Below the pieces are notes generated by a model, which saw only the letters and a program-made list of their open reading frames with translations, was not told the DNA's origin and made no database searches. From positions 58,129 through 122,128 of the forward strand of contig JAMPXJ010000010.1 of assembly GCA_023701205.1 (NCBI GenBank): a stretch of 64,000 nt of DNA, read 5' to 3'. A program made the translations under genes and the position numbers. Positions 1 through 10,216 of the stretch are shown piece after piece. This DNA comes from Oligoflexia bacterium (GTDB lineage Bacteria > Bdellovibrionota > UBA1018). Each line of letters begins with the position of its first letter. Position 1 is the stretch's first letter.

Positions 1-275
1 TGAAACATTTCCTCGGGCCCATGCTCTGGCTGGCGCCGCTGATGCTCATCATCGAGCTGGCGTCTCACGTATTTCGTCCTCTCTCGCTCGGACTTCGTCT
101 GCGCGGAAACATCATGGGCGATCACGTGGTTCTCGGGGTTTTCAGCGGATTGGTACCTTACGCCCTTCCTGTGGTTTTCTACGGGCTGGGATTGTTTGTG
201 GCCTTTATTCAGGCTTTCGTCTTCTGTTTGATGACGATGGTCTATATTTCACTGTCGACAGCACACGATCATTGA
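1..275 (+). CDS. atpB: F0F1 ATP synthase subunit a, C-terminal part
   Basis: This is the C-terminal 91 residues of subunit a, the membrane stator of the proton or sodium channel in ATP synthase. The 5' part lies outside the window; the reading frame is already open at base 3. The segment LGLRLRGNIMGDH carries the invariant arginine that faces the c-ring carboxylate, and two long hydrophobic helices follow, as expected for the last two helices of the family. atpE follows after 28 bases. An atpB-atpE pair separate from the F1 genes is common in deltaproteobacterial-type genomes. The GN motif and arginine make the assignment secure. Confidence 0.93.
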   Translation, partial: KHFLGPMLWLAPLMLIIELASHVFRPLSLGLRLRGNIMGDHVVLGVFSGLVPYALPVVFYGLGLFVAFIQAFVFCLMTMVYISLSTAHDH

Positions 276-303
276 TTCGTAGAGAGAAAGGAAGGAATTG
301 AAA

Positions 304-615
304 ATGAGCTTTCGTAAGGCCCTTTTGGTTGTTTTTTCGGTGGTAATGACGCTTGGCGCGACTCTCGCTTTCGCCCAGGAGGGCGCTACCGCGGCTGATC
401 CGTATGCGTCGCTCGCCGCCGCTCTCGCGATCGGCGTGGCCGCCTTCGGTGGCGCTATCGGCCAGGGCAAGACCGCCGCTTCGGCGCTCGAGGGTATCGC
501 CCGCAACCCCGCCGCTCAGGCCAAGATCTTCGTTCCGATGATCATCGGCCTCGCGCTGATCGAATCCCTCGTTCTTTACGCGTTCGTTATCGCGTTCGTG
601 AAGATCAAGATCTGA
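304..615 (+). CDS. atpE: F0F1 ATP synthase subunit c with N-terminal signal-like leader
   Basis: Subunit c forms the rotating ring of ATP synthase. The 103-residue product is longer than the usual 75-90 because it begins with a hydrophobic leader ending in AFAQE, which looks like a cleavable signal peptide. The two-helix hairpin follows, with a GAIGQGKTAA segment in helix 1, the polar loop ARNPAA and the ion-binding glutamate in LALIESLVLY. The start at 304 is preferred over the in-frame TTG at 298 because an AAAGGAAGG ribosome-binding site lies 8 bases upstream. Gln in helix 1 plus Glu-Ser and Tyr in helix 2 resemble part of a sodium-binding site, but the usual Thr after Ser is Leu here. A terminator follows. 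Confidence 0.94.
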   Translation: MSFRKALLVVFSVVMTLGATLAFAQEGATAADPYASLAAALAIGVAAFGGAIGQGKTAASALEGIARNPAAQAKIFVPMIIGLALIESLVLYAFVIAFVKIKI

Positions 616-642
616 TCGGACGATTCCAAGCGAACTGATACG

Positions 643-680
643 AGGCCGGCCCGGGCGTTGTCCAGGCCGGCTTTGTCATT
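643..680 (+). terminator. Rho-independent terminator after atpBE
   Basis: A perfect 7-bp stem, GCCGGCC (645-651) with GGCCGGC (665-671), encloses a 13-base loop and is followed by a short T-rich tail. It sits 30 bases after the atpE stop and would end the atpBE transcript. The T-tract is short, so efficiency is uncertain. Confidence 0.7.
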
Positions 681-709
681 TATGATCCTCCTCCGGAGAA
701 AGCTCTCAA

Positions 710-1024
710 ATGCGACGAAGCAGGCTAGCAGTTTTGATCGGGATTTCAGGTCTTCTTGGTGGATGCGCCTCGATGAGGAGTCCGGTCGTGGGACTTGCTT
801 ACAGCGATGTCCAGGCCGGGCGCGCGGTGACGTCCAATCAGTCGGGTAACCGGATCGGCGAAGCCTGTGCGAGCTCGATTCTGGGCCTGATCGCGACGGG
901 TGATGCCAGCGTGGAGAGCGCCCGAAGAAATGGCGCTATCACCTTGATTGCCTCGGTTGACGAAACCTATCAATCCTATTTCATCTTCTATTCGAAGTTC
1001 TGCACGGTCGTACGGGGTCGCTGA
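710..1024 (+). CDS. TRL-like family lipoprotein
   Basis: The 104-residue product has a lipoprotein signal peptide: a basic start, a hydrophobic stretch and the lipobox LLGGC with Cys at about residue 19. It should therefore be lipidated and anchored in a membrane. The mature part (GLAYSDVQAG, GEACASSILGLIATGDAS, then a region ending TVVRG) fits the TRL-like protein family, whose function is unknown. A GGAG box lies about 12 bases before the ATG, a rather long spacing. The gene lies between the atpE terminator and the convergent uvrA gene, 16 bases from the uvrA stop, so it is probably transcribed alone. Confidence 0.75.
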   Translation: MRRSRLAVLIGISGLLGGCASMRSPVVGLAYSDVQAGRAVTSNQSGNRIGEACASSILGLIATGDASVESARRNGAITLIASVDETYQSYFIFYSKFCTVVRGR

Positions 1025-1040
1025 GAGAGCTGTCCGGCGC

Positions 1041-3659
1041 TCACCGAAGATACCGACCGAGGTACCGACCGGTGTGGCTTTGAGCGACTTTGGCGATCTC
1101 CTCGGGAGTTCCGGCCGCCACGACTTCGCCTCCGGCTTTGCCGCCCTCAGGGCCCATATCAATCACGTGATCCGCGACTTTGATGATATCCAGGTTGTGC
1201 TCGATCACGATGACCGTGTTTCCCTGGTCGGTCAAAGCCTGCAGAATGGCGACCAGCTTCTTGACGTCATCGAAATGCAAGCCCGTGGAAGGTTCGTCCA
1301 GGATGTATACGGTACGACCGGTACTTCTCTTGGAAAGCTCCTTGGAAAGCTTGATCCTCTGGGCTTCGCCGCCCGATAAGGTCGTGGCGCTTTGACCGAG
1401 GTGAAGATAACCGAGGCCCACCTCACTGAGGATCTTGAGCTTGGCTTTGATCGAGGGGATCGCATCGAAAAACTCATAGGCCTCGTCGCCGGTCATCTCC
1501 AGCACGTCGGCGATGTTCTTGCTCTTGTAGCGGATGTCGAGGGTTTCGCGGTTATAGCGGCGACCTTTGCAAGTTTCACAGCGGACGAAGACATCCGGCA
1601 GGAAATGCATCTCGATTTTCATGACCCCGTCGCCCTCGCAGGCTTCGCAGCGGCCCCCCTTCACGTTGAAAGAGTAACGCCCCGGTCCGTAGCCGCGAAC
1701 CTGTGATTCCGGGAGATTCGCGAATAGATCGCGAATGAGGCTGAAGAGGCCAGTATATGTCGCGGGATTCGAACGAGGCGTGCGCCCGATAGGGCTTTGG
1801 TCGATATCGATCACTTTGTCGACGTGCTCCAGGCCTTTCGCTTTGGAGATCTTCAGGTCACCCGTGTCGATCCTGTAGAGTTGCTTGAGCAGAAGCCGAT
1901 AAAGGGTGTCGATGATGAGCGTGCTCTTCCCGCTTCCGGAGACGCCCGTAACGCAGGTGAAAACCCCGAGCGGGAATTCCGCCACGATGTCCTTGAGGTT
2001 GTTTTGCCGTGCGCCCTCGATGCGGATCGCACGGCTGCTCTGCCAGGGCCGCCGCACTTTTGGAACCGAGATCTCGAAATCTCCGCGAAGATACTTTCCC
2101 GTGATGCTGTCTTTGGCGGCGATGGCGTCCTGGAGCGGGCCCGAAGCCATAACGATCCCGCCTTGGGTTCCGGCGCCGGGCCCGAGATCGACGATCCAGT
2201 CGGCAGCTTCCATCGTCTCACGATCGTGCTCGACCACGAGCACGGTGTTGCCAAGATCGCGCAAGCGGCAAAGAGTCTCGATAAGGCGCTGATTGTCCCG
2301 CTGGTGAAGGCCGATGCTGGGCTCATCGAGCACATAGATCACCCCGACCAGAGAGCTGCCGATCTGGGTGGCCAAGCGGATCCGCTGGGCCTCACCGCCT
2401 GAAAGCGTCTGGGCCGAGCGCCCCAGGCTCAGGTAATCGACACCGACATGCCCGAGGAACGCCAGGCGCTCCAGGATCTCCTTGAGGATGCGGCCGGAGA
2501 TGAGGCGTTCCCGCTCGGTCAGCGAAAGCGTTTCGAAAAACCGGTGCAGTTCGTTCAAGGGCAGGGAGCAGAGTTCGAAGATATTGCGGTCCTGGATCTT
2601 GAAATGAAGGCTCTCCTTGCGAAGCCGCGCTCCTCCACAGGCGGGGCAGGGTTGCTGTTTCGGCGCGATTTCCGCGGAAAGGGCAACCTCCTCGGAAGCC
2701 GCGTCGTCATCCTCCGGTTCCTCGGCATGAGCCGGATCGACGCCTAGCCCGTCGCAGTCCGGGCAGGCGCCCATGGGACTGTTGAAGGAGAACGTGCGGG
2801 GTTCCGGAGTGGGATAGCTCACGTGGCAGTCGGGACACGCGAATTTCTCGGACATGAGCGTTTCGGAGCGCCGCTCTCCTTCGAGGGTCTCGATGATGAT
2901 CTGTCCCTCGCCCAGCTTCAGCGCGAGCTCGACGGAATCGCTTACCCGGGTCGCCAGCACGCCGCGATCCCCCTTGACGAGGAGTCGATCCACATAGACC
3001 GAAATGTCATGCTTCTTGTTCTTGTCGAGGCGGATCTCGTCGGAAAGGTCCAGGATCTCCCCATCGATACGAACACGCACGAACCCGCGCTGGCGAAGCT
3101 GGATGAGCTCCTTCTGGTACTCCCCCTTGCGGCCCCGAACGATCGGCGCCAGGATCGAGAGCTTCAGGCCGTCGTTCGAGGACAGGATCAGGTCGACGAT
3201 CTGTTGGGGGGATTGCGAGCGAATGGGCTTTCCGCAGCTCCAGCAGAAAGGCGTGGCGACGCGGGAGAAAAGTAGGCGCAGGTAATCGTAGACTTCCGTC
3301 ACGGTTCCCACTGTCGAGCGAGGATTATAGCTCGTAGTCTTCTGCTCGATGGAGATCGTGGGGCTCAGGCCTGAAAGATATTCGACATCCGGCTTCGACA
3401 CCTGTTCGAGAAACTGGCGCGCATAGGCCGAAAGGCTTTCCACGTACCGCCGCTGGCCCTCGGCATAGATCGTGTCGAACGCGAGCGAGGACTTGCCGGA
3501 ACCCGAGGGACCGGTGATGACCGTGAGCGTGTTGCGGGGGATCGCCACGTCGATATTGCGGAGGTTATGAACTTTTGCGCCGCGGACGATGATCCAGTCA
3601 TCATTCGTCGAGGCGGACATTGCATGGGACGTCGGGGTATCGGATTTCACTTTCTTCAA
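1041..3659 (-). CDS. uvrA: Excinuclease ABC subunit A (short form)
   Basis: UvrA is the damage-recognising ATPase of nucleotide excision repair. Both ABC modules are present: Walker A motifs at about residues 50-58 and 567 and two LSGGEAQRI signatures. Zinc modules are CPDC...CPDC and CEAC...CETC. At 872 residues it is some 70 shorter than typical UvrA (about 940). The missing part lies between the first zinc module and CPACGGARL, where an acidic linker replaces a longer segment. The start is TTG at 3659, supported by an AGGGAAAG box; an ATG at 3620 is an alternative. It is the last gene of the mfd operon, 22 bases after pdxA, so both the recruiter (Mfd) and the recruited protein (UvrA) come from one transcript. 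Confidence 0.96.
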   Translation of the reverse strand: MKKVKSDTPTSHAMSASTNDDWIIVRGAKVHNLRNIDVAIPRNTLTVITGPSGSGKSSLAFDTIYAEGQRRYVESLSAYARQFLEQVSKPDVEYLSGLSPTISIEQKTTSYNPRSTVGTVTEVYDYLRLLFSRVATPFCWSCGKPIRSQSPQQIVDLILSSNDGLKLSILAPIVRGRKGEYQKELIQLRQRGFVRVRIDGEILDLSDEIRLDKNKKHDISVYVDRLLVKGDRGVLATRVSDSVELALKLGEGQIIIETLEGERRSETLMSEKFACPDCHVSYPTPEPRTFSFNSPMGACPDCDGLGVDPAHAEEPEDDDAASEEVALSAEIAPKQQPCPACGGARLRKESLHFKIQDRNIFELCSLPLNELHRFFETLSLTERERLISGRILKEILERLAFLGHVGVDYLSLGRSAQTLSGGEAQRIRLATQIGSSLVGVIYVLDEPSIGLHQRDNQRLIETLCRLRDLGNTVLVVEHDRETMEAADWIVDLGPGAGTQGGIVMASGPLQDAIAAKDSITGKYLRGDFEISVPKVRRPWQSSRAIRIEGARQNNLKDIVAEFPLGVFTCVTGVSGSGKSTLIIDTLYRLLLKQLYRIDTGDLKISKAKGLEHVDKVIDIDQSPIGRTPRSNPATYTGLFSLIRDLFANLPESQVRGYGPGRYSFNVKGGRCEACEGDGVMKIEMHFLPDVFVRCETCKGRRYNRETLDIRYKSKNIADVLEMTGDEAYEFFDAIPSIKAKLKILSEVGLGYLHLGQSATTLSGGEAQRIKLSKELSKRSTGRTVYILDEPSTGLHFDDVKKLVAILQALTDQGNTVIVIEHNLDIIKVADHVIDMGPEGGKAGGEVVAAGTPEEIAKVAQSHTGRYLGRYLR

Positions 3660-3681
3660 GGCGCTTTCCCTGCAAGGATTT

Positions 3682-4725
3682 CTAGCACGGAACCCGTCTT
3701 CGGAGAGAGGTTTTGTTATGGGTCCGGAGCGGGCGCCCTTTCCTTGCCAGTCGCGCCGCGAGAGCGACCGCGGCTTGAAAACTCGAGGGATCGGCTACAC
3801 CCTTGCCAGCGATATCGAAAGCGACTCCATGATCAACGGAGGTGCGGATGATCGGCAGGCCCAAGGTGATGTTCACGGTGTTCTTGAAATCGACCAGCTT
3901 CACGGGAATGAGTCCCTGATCGTGGTACATGCAGACGACCGCGTCGTACCGGGACTTCGGAGCGGCCGAGAGATGATTGGCGAAAAGAGTATCGGCCGGA
4001 AGCGGTCCAAGCAGCTCATAGCTGCCTTGGCCGGATTTCTGAAGAGCTCGGATCACGGGGGAGAGGAGCCGGATTTCCTCGTCGCCGAAAAGCCCGTTTT
4101 CTCCGGCATGAGGGTTGAGCGCGGCGATCGCGACCCTGGGCTTGCGAATCCCCCACCAGGCCTGCAGATGGGTCACGGTATGCAGGATCGCGCGACGGAT
4201 CTCCTGGCGGGTCAAGGCGCGCGGGACCTCGTTGTAAGGCAGATGAGTGGTGACCAGCGAAATCCTGAGGCTCTCGTTGGCGAGCATCATGGTGACCTTT
4301 TCGGCGTGGCAGAGACGCGCGAGGAGCTCGGTATGGCCCGGAAAACGGTACCCGCCGTCCTTCAGGCGTTCTTTGCTGATCGGACCGGTAACCAGGGCTT
4401 GTGCCCTTCCCCGCCGTACGAGCTCGACCGCACGCTCGATTGACCAGCCGGATTGAAATCCGGCAAGCAAGCCCGAGGATCTCACGGGAGCGGGCAAGAG
4501 CCAGACAAAGGGCGCTGAGCAAACGGGTGGCCGGAGGGGCGAATCGGACTCCAGCTGGTGGGGCGAAAGCTCGATCACGCGGGCGCCAAGCTCATCGAAG
4601 GGCGCGCGCGCACCGATGCAGAGCAGATGCGCGCCGTGCTTGCGGGGGACTTGCGCGAGGATGGACTTCCAGACGATCTCTGGGCCGATGCCGGCGGGAT
4701 CGCCCGGCGTGGCCACCAGAATCAT
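3682..4725 (-). CDS. pdxA: 4-hydroxythreonine-4-phosphate dehydrogenase
   Basis: PdxA oxidises 4-phosphohydroxy-L-threonine in the DXP-dependent pathway to pyridoxal 5'-phosphate. The 347-residue protein has the family's opening [11 protein letters not shown] and its metal-ligand histidines in FPGHTE, NPHAGE and YHDQG, followed by the C-terminal [12 protein letters not shown] motif. Length is normal (about 330-350). Its ATG overlaps the surA stop codon in an ATGA junction (4722-4725), which points to translational coupling. PdxA next to surA is a widely seen arrangement in proteobacteria. Confidence 0.95.
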   Translation of the reverse strand: MILVATPGDPAGIGPEIVWKSILAQVPRKHGAHLLCIGARAPFDELGARVIELSPHQLESDSPLRPPVCSAPFVWLLPAPVRSSGLLAGFQSGWSIERAVELVRRGRAQALVTGPISKERLKDGGYRFPGHTELLARLCHAEKVTMMLANESLRISLVTTHLPYNEVPRALTRQEIRRAILHTVTHLQAWWGIRKPRVAIAALNPHAGENGLFGDEEIRLLSPVIRALQKSGQGSYELLGPLPADTLFANHLSAAPKSRYDAVVCMYHDQGLIPVKLVDFKNTVNITLGLPIIRTSVDHGVAFDIAGKGVADPSSFQAAVALAARLARKGRPLRTHNKTSLRRRVPC

Positions 4726-5756
4726 CGAGAGTCCTTGCCGGAACTCAGGGCGGGCAGGCCCTGCAGCGGATTTTCACCCGCGCGGTGAATGAACGCGTTC
4801 TGGCGCTGGCGGTCGAGCCAAAGGGAGATCTGGTGTTGGTACTCGGAGGCCAGCAGCTGGTTGCGGATCTCGTCCTTCAGCTTTTCCAGGCGGGCGCTTT
4901 CACCTGACTCGACATCAACAAGCTTAAGGAGGTAGTAGCCGGTGGCCGGTGTCCCGAAGATCTCGCTGACTTGGCCGATACGGAGCTTCTTCACCTGCTC
5001 GCGGATCGCCGGGGACATCTGCTCCTCGGTGAGCGTTCCCAGCTCCCCGCCCGTCTCGGCGGAGGAGTCATCGCTATAGCGCTTGGCCACGTCCTCGAAC
5101 GCCTCGCCCTGCTCGAGCGCCTTGCGCGCGAGCTGCGCCGCGGACTTGGCCTCGGCGCCCGACTTGTAGTTGGAGGCGGAGAGGACGATGATCTTGAGCT
5201 TGTAGGAGCGCGAAGAGCTTTCCTTGGAATACTTGTTATAGAAATAATTCTTCACGTCCGCGTCGGTCACGCTCACCTTCGTGCGGATGTCGCGGTCGAT
5301 GAGATTGCGCTTGCTGGCGCTCGCACGGATGAGCTCGAAATAATCTTCGAAGGCGAAGCCCTGCTGCGCGAGCGCGCTCCGGAGGGAGGCGCGGTCGATC
5401 CGGTTGTTGGCTTGGATGGAATTGATCTCCTGCTCGACTTCGGCGTCGGAAACCGGAAAAAGCTGCGAAACGATTTTCTCATCGATCAGGAAGTCGATGA
5501 TGTCCCGGTCGGTGGCGGCACTGCCTTTTGCGGCCACGCTGGTTCCGGAAAAAAGCGGATCGAGCTGGGCTCGCAGCTTCTCGGTCTTGCGGAACCGCAT
5601 TACGTCCGAGTGCAGAATGATGGCGGAGTTGACGGAAGCCTCCAGCCGGTCGATGAGAGTCGGCGCGGTCCAGGCGGGCTCAGCTCCAGCGAACAAAAAG
5701 GCGACGCCCAGGCCGAAAATGAATCCACAACGGGAAGAACGGGAAGTTGAAATCAT
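4722..5756 (-). CDS. surA: SurA-type periplasmic peptidyl-prolyl isomerase/chaperone
   Basis: This 344-residue protein starts with a signal peptide (hydrophobic core FGLGVAFLFAG, then AWTA at the likely cleavage site). Next come a SurA-like N-terminal helical domain (about 35-150) and one parvulin domain (about 180-290) with the conserved YSDDSSAETGGELG and GYYLLKL segments. E. coli SurA has two parvulin domains; this has one. The start at 5756 is chosen because AAGGGGGG lies just upstream; an in-frame ATG at 5795 would give an unlikely cytoplasmic extension. It would chaperone unfolded outer-membrane proteins. It sits between the second PpiC gene and pdxA. Confidence 0.86.
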   Translation of the reverse strand: MISTSRSSRCGFIFGLGVAFLFAGAEPAWTAPTLIDRLEASVNSAIILHSDVMRFRKTEKLRAQLDPLFSGTSVAAKGSAATDRDIIDFLIDEKIVSQLFPVSDAEVEQEINSIQANNRIDRASLRSALAQQGFAFEDYFELIRASASKRNLIDRDIRTKVSVTDADVKNYFYNKYSKESSSRSYKLKIIVLSASNYKSGAEAKSAAQLARKALEQGEAFEDVAKRYSDDSSAETGGELGTLTEEQMSPAIREQVKKLRIGQVSEIFGTPATGYYLLKLVDVESGESARLEKLKDEIRNQLLASEYQHQISLWLDRQRQNAFIHRAGENPLQGLPALSSGKDSR

Positions 5757-5821
5757 CGTCCCCCCTTTTTGGCACAGGCGGGTGGGCTTCCGCAAGATTT
5801 ACGGTATGATGCCGATCCGCG

Positions 5822-6658
5822 TTAATCCTTGATCAGCTCGGATCGGACCGTCACCTTGGCCTTTTGCCGCAGGGTGCTCATGTATTTCTCGTAGATCTCG
5901 CCGCGTTTCTGTTCGAACAGAAGGCGCTTGGCTTGGATCTTGTCGGTTTCATCCCATGGCCGGATGCCGGTGAGCTTGATGATATGGAAACCGATCTGGC
6001 TGCGCACGATGCCGGTGATCTTCCCGGGGGTGCGAAGCTTAAGGGCCTCGTGATAGTAGCTCGGGTCGAGCTTGGATTTGGGCTGGTAATCAATGTCCCC
6101 TCCCATCGGAGCGGCGACGCCATCGGAGAAGCGCTGGGCGATCTCGGCGAATCCCAGCTTGCCCGGTCGGACTTGCTCGTCGAGGATCTTCTTGATCCGT
6201 TCGCGCGCGGCGGCGACCTCCTGGGGCTTGGCGTCGGGGTGGACTGCGACGAAGACGTGGCTGGTGCGGATGTCCGGATTCTTCTCGTAGAACGCGCGGG
6301 CGTCACTTTCGGGGACCTGGATCTTCTCGAACTCCTTTGACAGCTGCCGATCCAGCAACGCGTGATAGAGCACCGTGTTCATGCGCTCGATGATTTCGGG
6401 GTCCCTGTCGAGGCCGACCCTGCGCGCCTCCTGAACTCCCAGCTCGCGCTTGATCAGATCTTCAAGGACGGCTTTGCGGCCCGGCGGGCTGAACTGGAAG
6501 AATTTCAGATTATCCTGATACTTCTTGTTGAAGTCCTCGAGCGTGATGACCTCGTTGTTGACGCGAGCGAGCTCGGTGGCCGCCTCGATGAGGCGGGCGG
6601 CACCCAGCGTGGCGATACCGATGCTGGCCAGAGCGATGATCAGGGGTTTCGTTTTCAT
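5822..6658 (-). CDS. PpiC-type peptidyl-prolyl isomerase (foldase-like)
   Basis: The 278-residue product has an N-terminal signal or anchor helix (LIIALASIGIATLGA). A SurA/PrsA-like N-terminal helical region follows (about 30-125), then one parvulin rotamase domain (about 130-235) with FAEIAQRFSDGVAAPMGGDI and GFHIIKL. It is paralogous in layout to the following surA gene and probably acts beside it on exported proteins. Spacing is 65 bases to surA and 42 bases from mfd, so all are likely in one operon. No strong ribosome-binding site is visible before the ATG. A lipobox is not present. Confidence 0.82.
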   Translation of the reverse strand: MKTKPLIIALASIGIATLGAARLIEAATELARVNNEVITLEDFNKKYQDNLKFFQFSPPGRKAVLEDLIKRELGVQEARRVGLDRDPEIIERMNTVLYHALLDRQLSKEFEKIQVPESDARAFYEKNPDIRTSHVFVAVHPDAKPQEVAAARERIKKILDEQVRPGKLGFAEIAQRFSDGVAAPMGGDIDYQPKSKLDPSYYHEALKLRTPGKITGIVRSQIGFHIIKLTGIRPWDETDKIQAKRLLFEQKRGEIYEKYMSTLRQKAKVTVRSELIKD

Positions 6659-6700
6659 ATGGCTTAAAGGTTAGCAGCGGTTTTCGAGCTTGGCAATTTT

Positions 6701-9700
6701 TCAGGAATCGGCGCCGAATTCCCGGAAGAGGGTTTCGAGGTAGAAGTAGAGGTCGCGGAGCGACCCCGACTGCGCGCGGGCGACCAGCTTCGAATCGGGC
6801 GTGAGTTGATACCTGTCCGGCTGGCTTGAAACCAGCGCGATAGCGCGCGCCGGGTCGAGTCGGCTGCCTGGACCCGGCAGAAGCGAGATGCGCTCCGGGC
6901 CCACCGTCAAGGAGTCCATTCCGGTGTTTTTGAGGAGCTGCTTGATCCGGATGAGCCAGAGCAGATTTTGGGCCTCCAAAGGCAGCGGACCGAACCGATC
7001 AAGCAGCTCCGCTACCATCTTCTCCACCTCCGCCTCGCGCGTGGCTGCCGAAAAGCGGCGGTAAAGCGCGAGACGCTGATGGATATCGGGGACGTACTCA
7101 TCGCTGAGGTATGCGGGGAAGGGAGCCTTGATCTCGGGTTCCCGACGGGAGACATCCGGCTCGGAATGAGGCCTCCCTTCGAGCGAACGGATGGCCTCTT
7201 CCAGTAACTCGGTATAAAGGTCAAAACCCACGGCCGCGATATGACCCGATTGCTGAGGCCCCAAAAGATCGCCTCCGCCTCGGATCTCCAGATCGTGGGA
7301 GGCGATGCTGAAGCCGCTGCCCAGCTCCACGAAACGTTGGATCACCTCGATGCGTCGTTTGGCATCCTCGCTCAGGCCGCCACCCTCGGGAAGGAGGAGG
7401 TAGGCGTAGGCGCGCTCTTGGCCGCGCCCCACCCGGCCGCGGATCTGATAAAGCTGCGCAAGACCAAGCTGGTCGGCACGATCGATAATGATGGTATTGG
7501 CTGAAGGGACATCGAGACCCGATTCGATGATGGTCGTGCAAAGCAGGATGTCGCTCTCGTGTCGGTAGAACTGGAGCATTTTCCTTTCGAGCTCGCCTTC
7601 TCCCATCTGCCCATGGGCCACGGAAATCCGGGCTGCCGGAACAAGCTCGGAGATGCGGCGGGCCATCTCGTCGATTGACTGAACGCGGTTGTGAAGAAAG
7701 AAAACCTGCCCGCCCCTCCCCAGCTCGAAGTTGATCGCCCGCTGGATCAGCGCGCCGTCAAAGCGGGAGACATAGGTGCGGATCGGCAGGCGGTCCACCG
7801 GCGCGGTATTGATCAGGCTGATTTCCCGGAGGCCCGAAAGCGCCATGTGAAGCGTGCGCGGAATGGGGGTCGCCGTGAGCGTCAGGACATGCGTGTCGAC
7901 TTTCAAAGCCTTGAGCTTCTCCTTGTGTTCGACGCCGAACCGATGTTCCTCGTCCACCACGATCAGGCCCAGATCCCGGAACTTCACGTCCGAAGAGAGC
8001 AGCCGGTGCGTACCGATGACGATGTCGAGCCGCCCGGATTCCAGGGCGCCGAGGACGGATTTCTGCTCCTTGACGTTCTTGAATCGGGAGATCGACTCGA
8101 TGGAGATCGGGTAATCCTTGAAGCGCGCACGGAAGGATTGCTCGTGCTGGAAGGCCAGCACGGTAGTGGGCACAAGGACGGCGACCTGTTTTCCATCGGT
8201 GACCGCCCGGAAAGCCGCGCGCATCGCGACCTCGGTCTTGCCGTAGCCCACATCACCGCAGATCAGCCGGTCCATCACCTTGCCCGACTCTAGGTCACCC
8301 AGGATGTCGTCGATCGACTTGGCCTGATCCGGAGTCTCGTCAAACGGGAACTTCGCCTCGAACTCGCGAAAGAGGCCGTCACGGGGCGAAAGCCGGATTC
8401 CGGGCCGCACCTTTCTTTGGGCATAGAGCTGCACCAGATCGATGGCAAGCCTGCGGACCGCCTCCTTGACCTTCTCCTTGGCTTTGGCGAAATGCTGGCT
8501 TCCGAGCCGGTCGAGGGCCACGCCCTCGCCCGCCCCGACATATTTCTGAACGGCGTTCAAGCGGTAGACGGGCAGATAGAGGCGATCTTTGTTGGCGTAT
8601 TCGAGAAGAAGGAAATCGCTGGGAGCTCCAAGCAGATCCAGGCGCACAAGCCCCTGGTAGCGGCCGATCCCGTGGTCCATGTGCACGACGAGGTCGCCCA
8701 CGGAGAGGTCCGATAACGCCTGAAGCCCCGACCAGTCCTGAGTCGCTGAACCGGAGGCGGTTGATCTTCCCTTGCGAAGAGTTCGCCGGTGAGGCGTGCC
8801 GAGGATCTCGCTCTCGGTGAGGTAAACCAAACCTTCCTCGGTCCACCGGAAACCCTGGCTCAAGCTCCCCTGCCCGAGCTGGATCACTCCTGGACCGCCC
8901 GGTCCACAGGGCAGGGAGCGCTCCTCGAGCAGGAACCGCACGCGCTCGAGCTGTCCCTGGGTCGAAGCGAACGCCACGACCCGGAAACCCTCCTTCAGCC
9001 AGAGCCGGATTTTTGGCTCGAGCTCGCCGAGCGAGTGTCGATTCCCGGCGACCAGATCGGTGTTGTTTTCGATGAAGACGCGATGGCGCGCGGCAGGCCT
9101 CCCGGCTTCCTCCAGCTCGATCCGATCCAGGTACAGGCGGCTTTTCGCGGCGAGAGCCTCGGCGCGGGGCGGGTCCCAGGCATAGAGCTCACCCGCAGGA
9201 GGAAGGATCAGGTCGTTTTTCACGGATTCGGCCGAGAGCTCTTCCTGGCGGGAGCGGAATCCCTCCCAAGCCTCGAGGCAGCCCAGCTCGTCGGACCAGA
9301 TTACCTGGCCTTCGTGGGGGAAATAATCCCAGAATTCCCCCGGCGTGTCGTAGGCGAACGGTGCCCATGCGTCGCAATGCTCGGGATAATTTCCGCCTTG
9401 GATGGAAGCGAGCATCGGATCGCGGATGCTTCTCCGGATTCCGAGATCATCGGCGCGGGCTTTGAGCCTTTCCCGGATCGTGCCGGAGGTGGAAGCATTC
9501 ACCAGTACTTCGCGCGCGGGCGGCACCACGAGCCGCGCGACCGGCTCCCCTAGCGTGCGCTGGGTCGCGGGATCGAAATACCGGAGCCTCTCCATCATGT
9601 CGTCGAAAAGCTCGATCCGGACAGGATTGCGGCAATCCGGCGGGAAGATATCGACGATCTCGCCTCGTAGGGCAAACGTGCCCGGATCCTCGACCGTATC

Positions 9701-10198
9701 CAGCCGGAGATAGCCGTTTTCCATCAGCCGGGCCGCGAGCCGCTCGCGGGACTCAACCGTCGAACCGGCTCGAAGCTCAATAGAGTGGCGCCGGAATACA
9801 TCCGGCGGCAGCGTAGCCTGGCAGGAGCCGGCCAGCGTCGTGACGAAGACGGCCGGTCCTGAGGCGGCATGACGCGATAATGCCTGGAGCACGGAGAGCC
9901 GGCCAAAACGGATACGAATGGACGGGGCGATCGGACTGTACGGCGATTGCTCCCATCCCGGCAGAAGCCACACGGGCAGTGCTGTTCGTTCGCCCGATTC
10001 GGCCACGCATTCGAGATCCGCCGCCATCTCGGCCGCGGCATCCTCATCGGGACAGATCACCGCGACGGGTTTCCCGAAAGCGTAGACGTACCGCGCAATG
10101 ATCAGGGCTTGGGCTGAACCGGGCGCGCCCTGAACCCGCACTGGATCGGGCCCCTCTTTGGCTGACCGGAGAATGATCCCGATGCCACTGGCGCGCAT
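6701..10198 (-). CDS. mfd: Transcription-repair coupling factor Mfd
   Basis: Mfd removes stalled RNA polymerase at DNA lesions and recruits UvrA. The 1165-residue protein shows the expected order. First is an N-terminal UvrB-like module with a degenerate nucleotide site (QGAPGSAQA). A CarD-like RNA-polymerase-interacting domain lies at about 495-560 (VGDLVVHMDHGIGRYQGL). The RecG-like translocase has Walker A GDVGYGKTEVA and the DEEH box VVDEEHRFG, and the C-terminal TRCF domain closes the protein. It is the first gene of the minus-strand operon. The ATG at 10198 lacks an obvious ribosome-binding site, so the exact start is less certain. A divergent promoter for the nuo genes lies just upstream. 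Confidence 0.97.
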   Translation of the reverse strand: MRASGIGIILRSAKEGPDPVRVQGAPGSAQALIIARYVYAFGKPVAVICPDEDAAAEMAADLECVAESGERTALPVWLLPGWEQSPYSPIAPSIRIRFGRLSVLQALSRHAASGPAVFVTTLAGSCQATLPPDVFRRHSIELRAGSTVESRERLAARLMENGYLRLDTVEDPGTFALRGEIVDIFPPDCRNPVRIELFDDMMERLRYFDPATQRTLGEPVARLVVPPAREVLVNASTSGTIRERLKARADDLGIRRSIRDPMLASIQGGNYPEHCDAWAPFAYDTPGEFWDYFPHEGQVIWSDELGCLEAWEGFRSRQEELSAESVKNDLILPPAGELYAWDPPRAEALAAKSRLYLDRIELEEAGRPAARHRVFIENNTDLVAGNRHSLGELEPKIRLWLKEGFRVVAFASTQGQLERVRFLLEERSLPCGPGGPGVIQLGQGSLSQGFRWTEEGLVYLTESEILGTPHRRTLRKGRSTASGSATQDWSGLQALSDLSVGDLVVHMDHGIGRYQGLVRLDLLGAPSDFLLLEYANKDRLYLPVYRLNAVQKYVGAGEGVALDRLGSQHFAKAKEKVKEAVRRLAIDLVQLYAQRKVRPGIRLSPRDGLFREFEAKFPFDETPDQAKSIDDILGDLESGKVMDRLICGDVGYGKTEVAMRAAFRAVTDGKQVAVLVPTTVLAFQHEQSFRARFKDYPISIESISRFKNVKEQKSVLGALESGRLDIVIGTHRLLSSDVKFRDLGLIVVDEEHRFGVEHKEKLKALKVDTHVLTLTATPIPRTLHMALSGLREISLINTAPVDRLPIRTYVSRFDGALIQRAINFELGRGGQVFFLHNRVQSIDEMARRISELVPAARISVAHGQMGEGELERKMLQFYRHESDILLCTTIIESGLDVPSANTIIIDRADQLGLAQLYQIRGRVGRGQERAYAYLLLPEGGGLSEDAKRRIEVIQRFVELGSGFSIASHDLEIRGGGDLLGPQQSGHIAAVGFDLYTELLEEAIRSLEGRPHSEPDVSRREPEIKAPFPAYLSDEYVPDIHQRLALYRRFSAATREAEVEKMVAELLDRFGPLPLEAQNLLWLIRIKQLLKNTGMDSLTVGPERISLLPGPGSRLDPARAIALVSSQPDRYQLTPDSKLVARAQSGSLRDLYFYLETLFREFGADS

Positions 10199-10216
10199 GG
10201 AGCCAATCTACTTACC

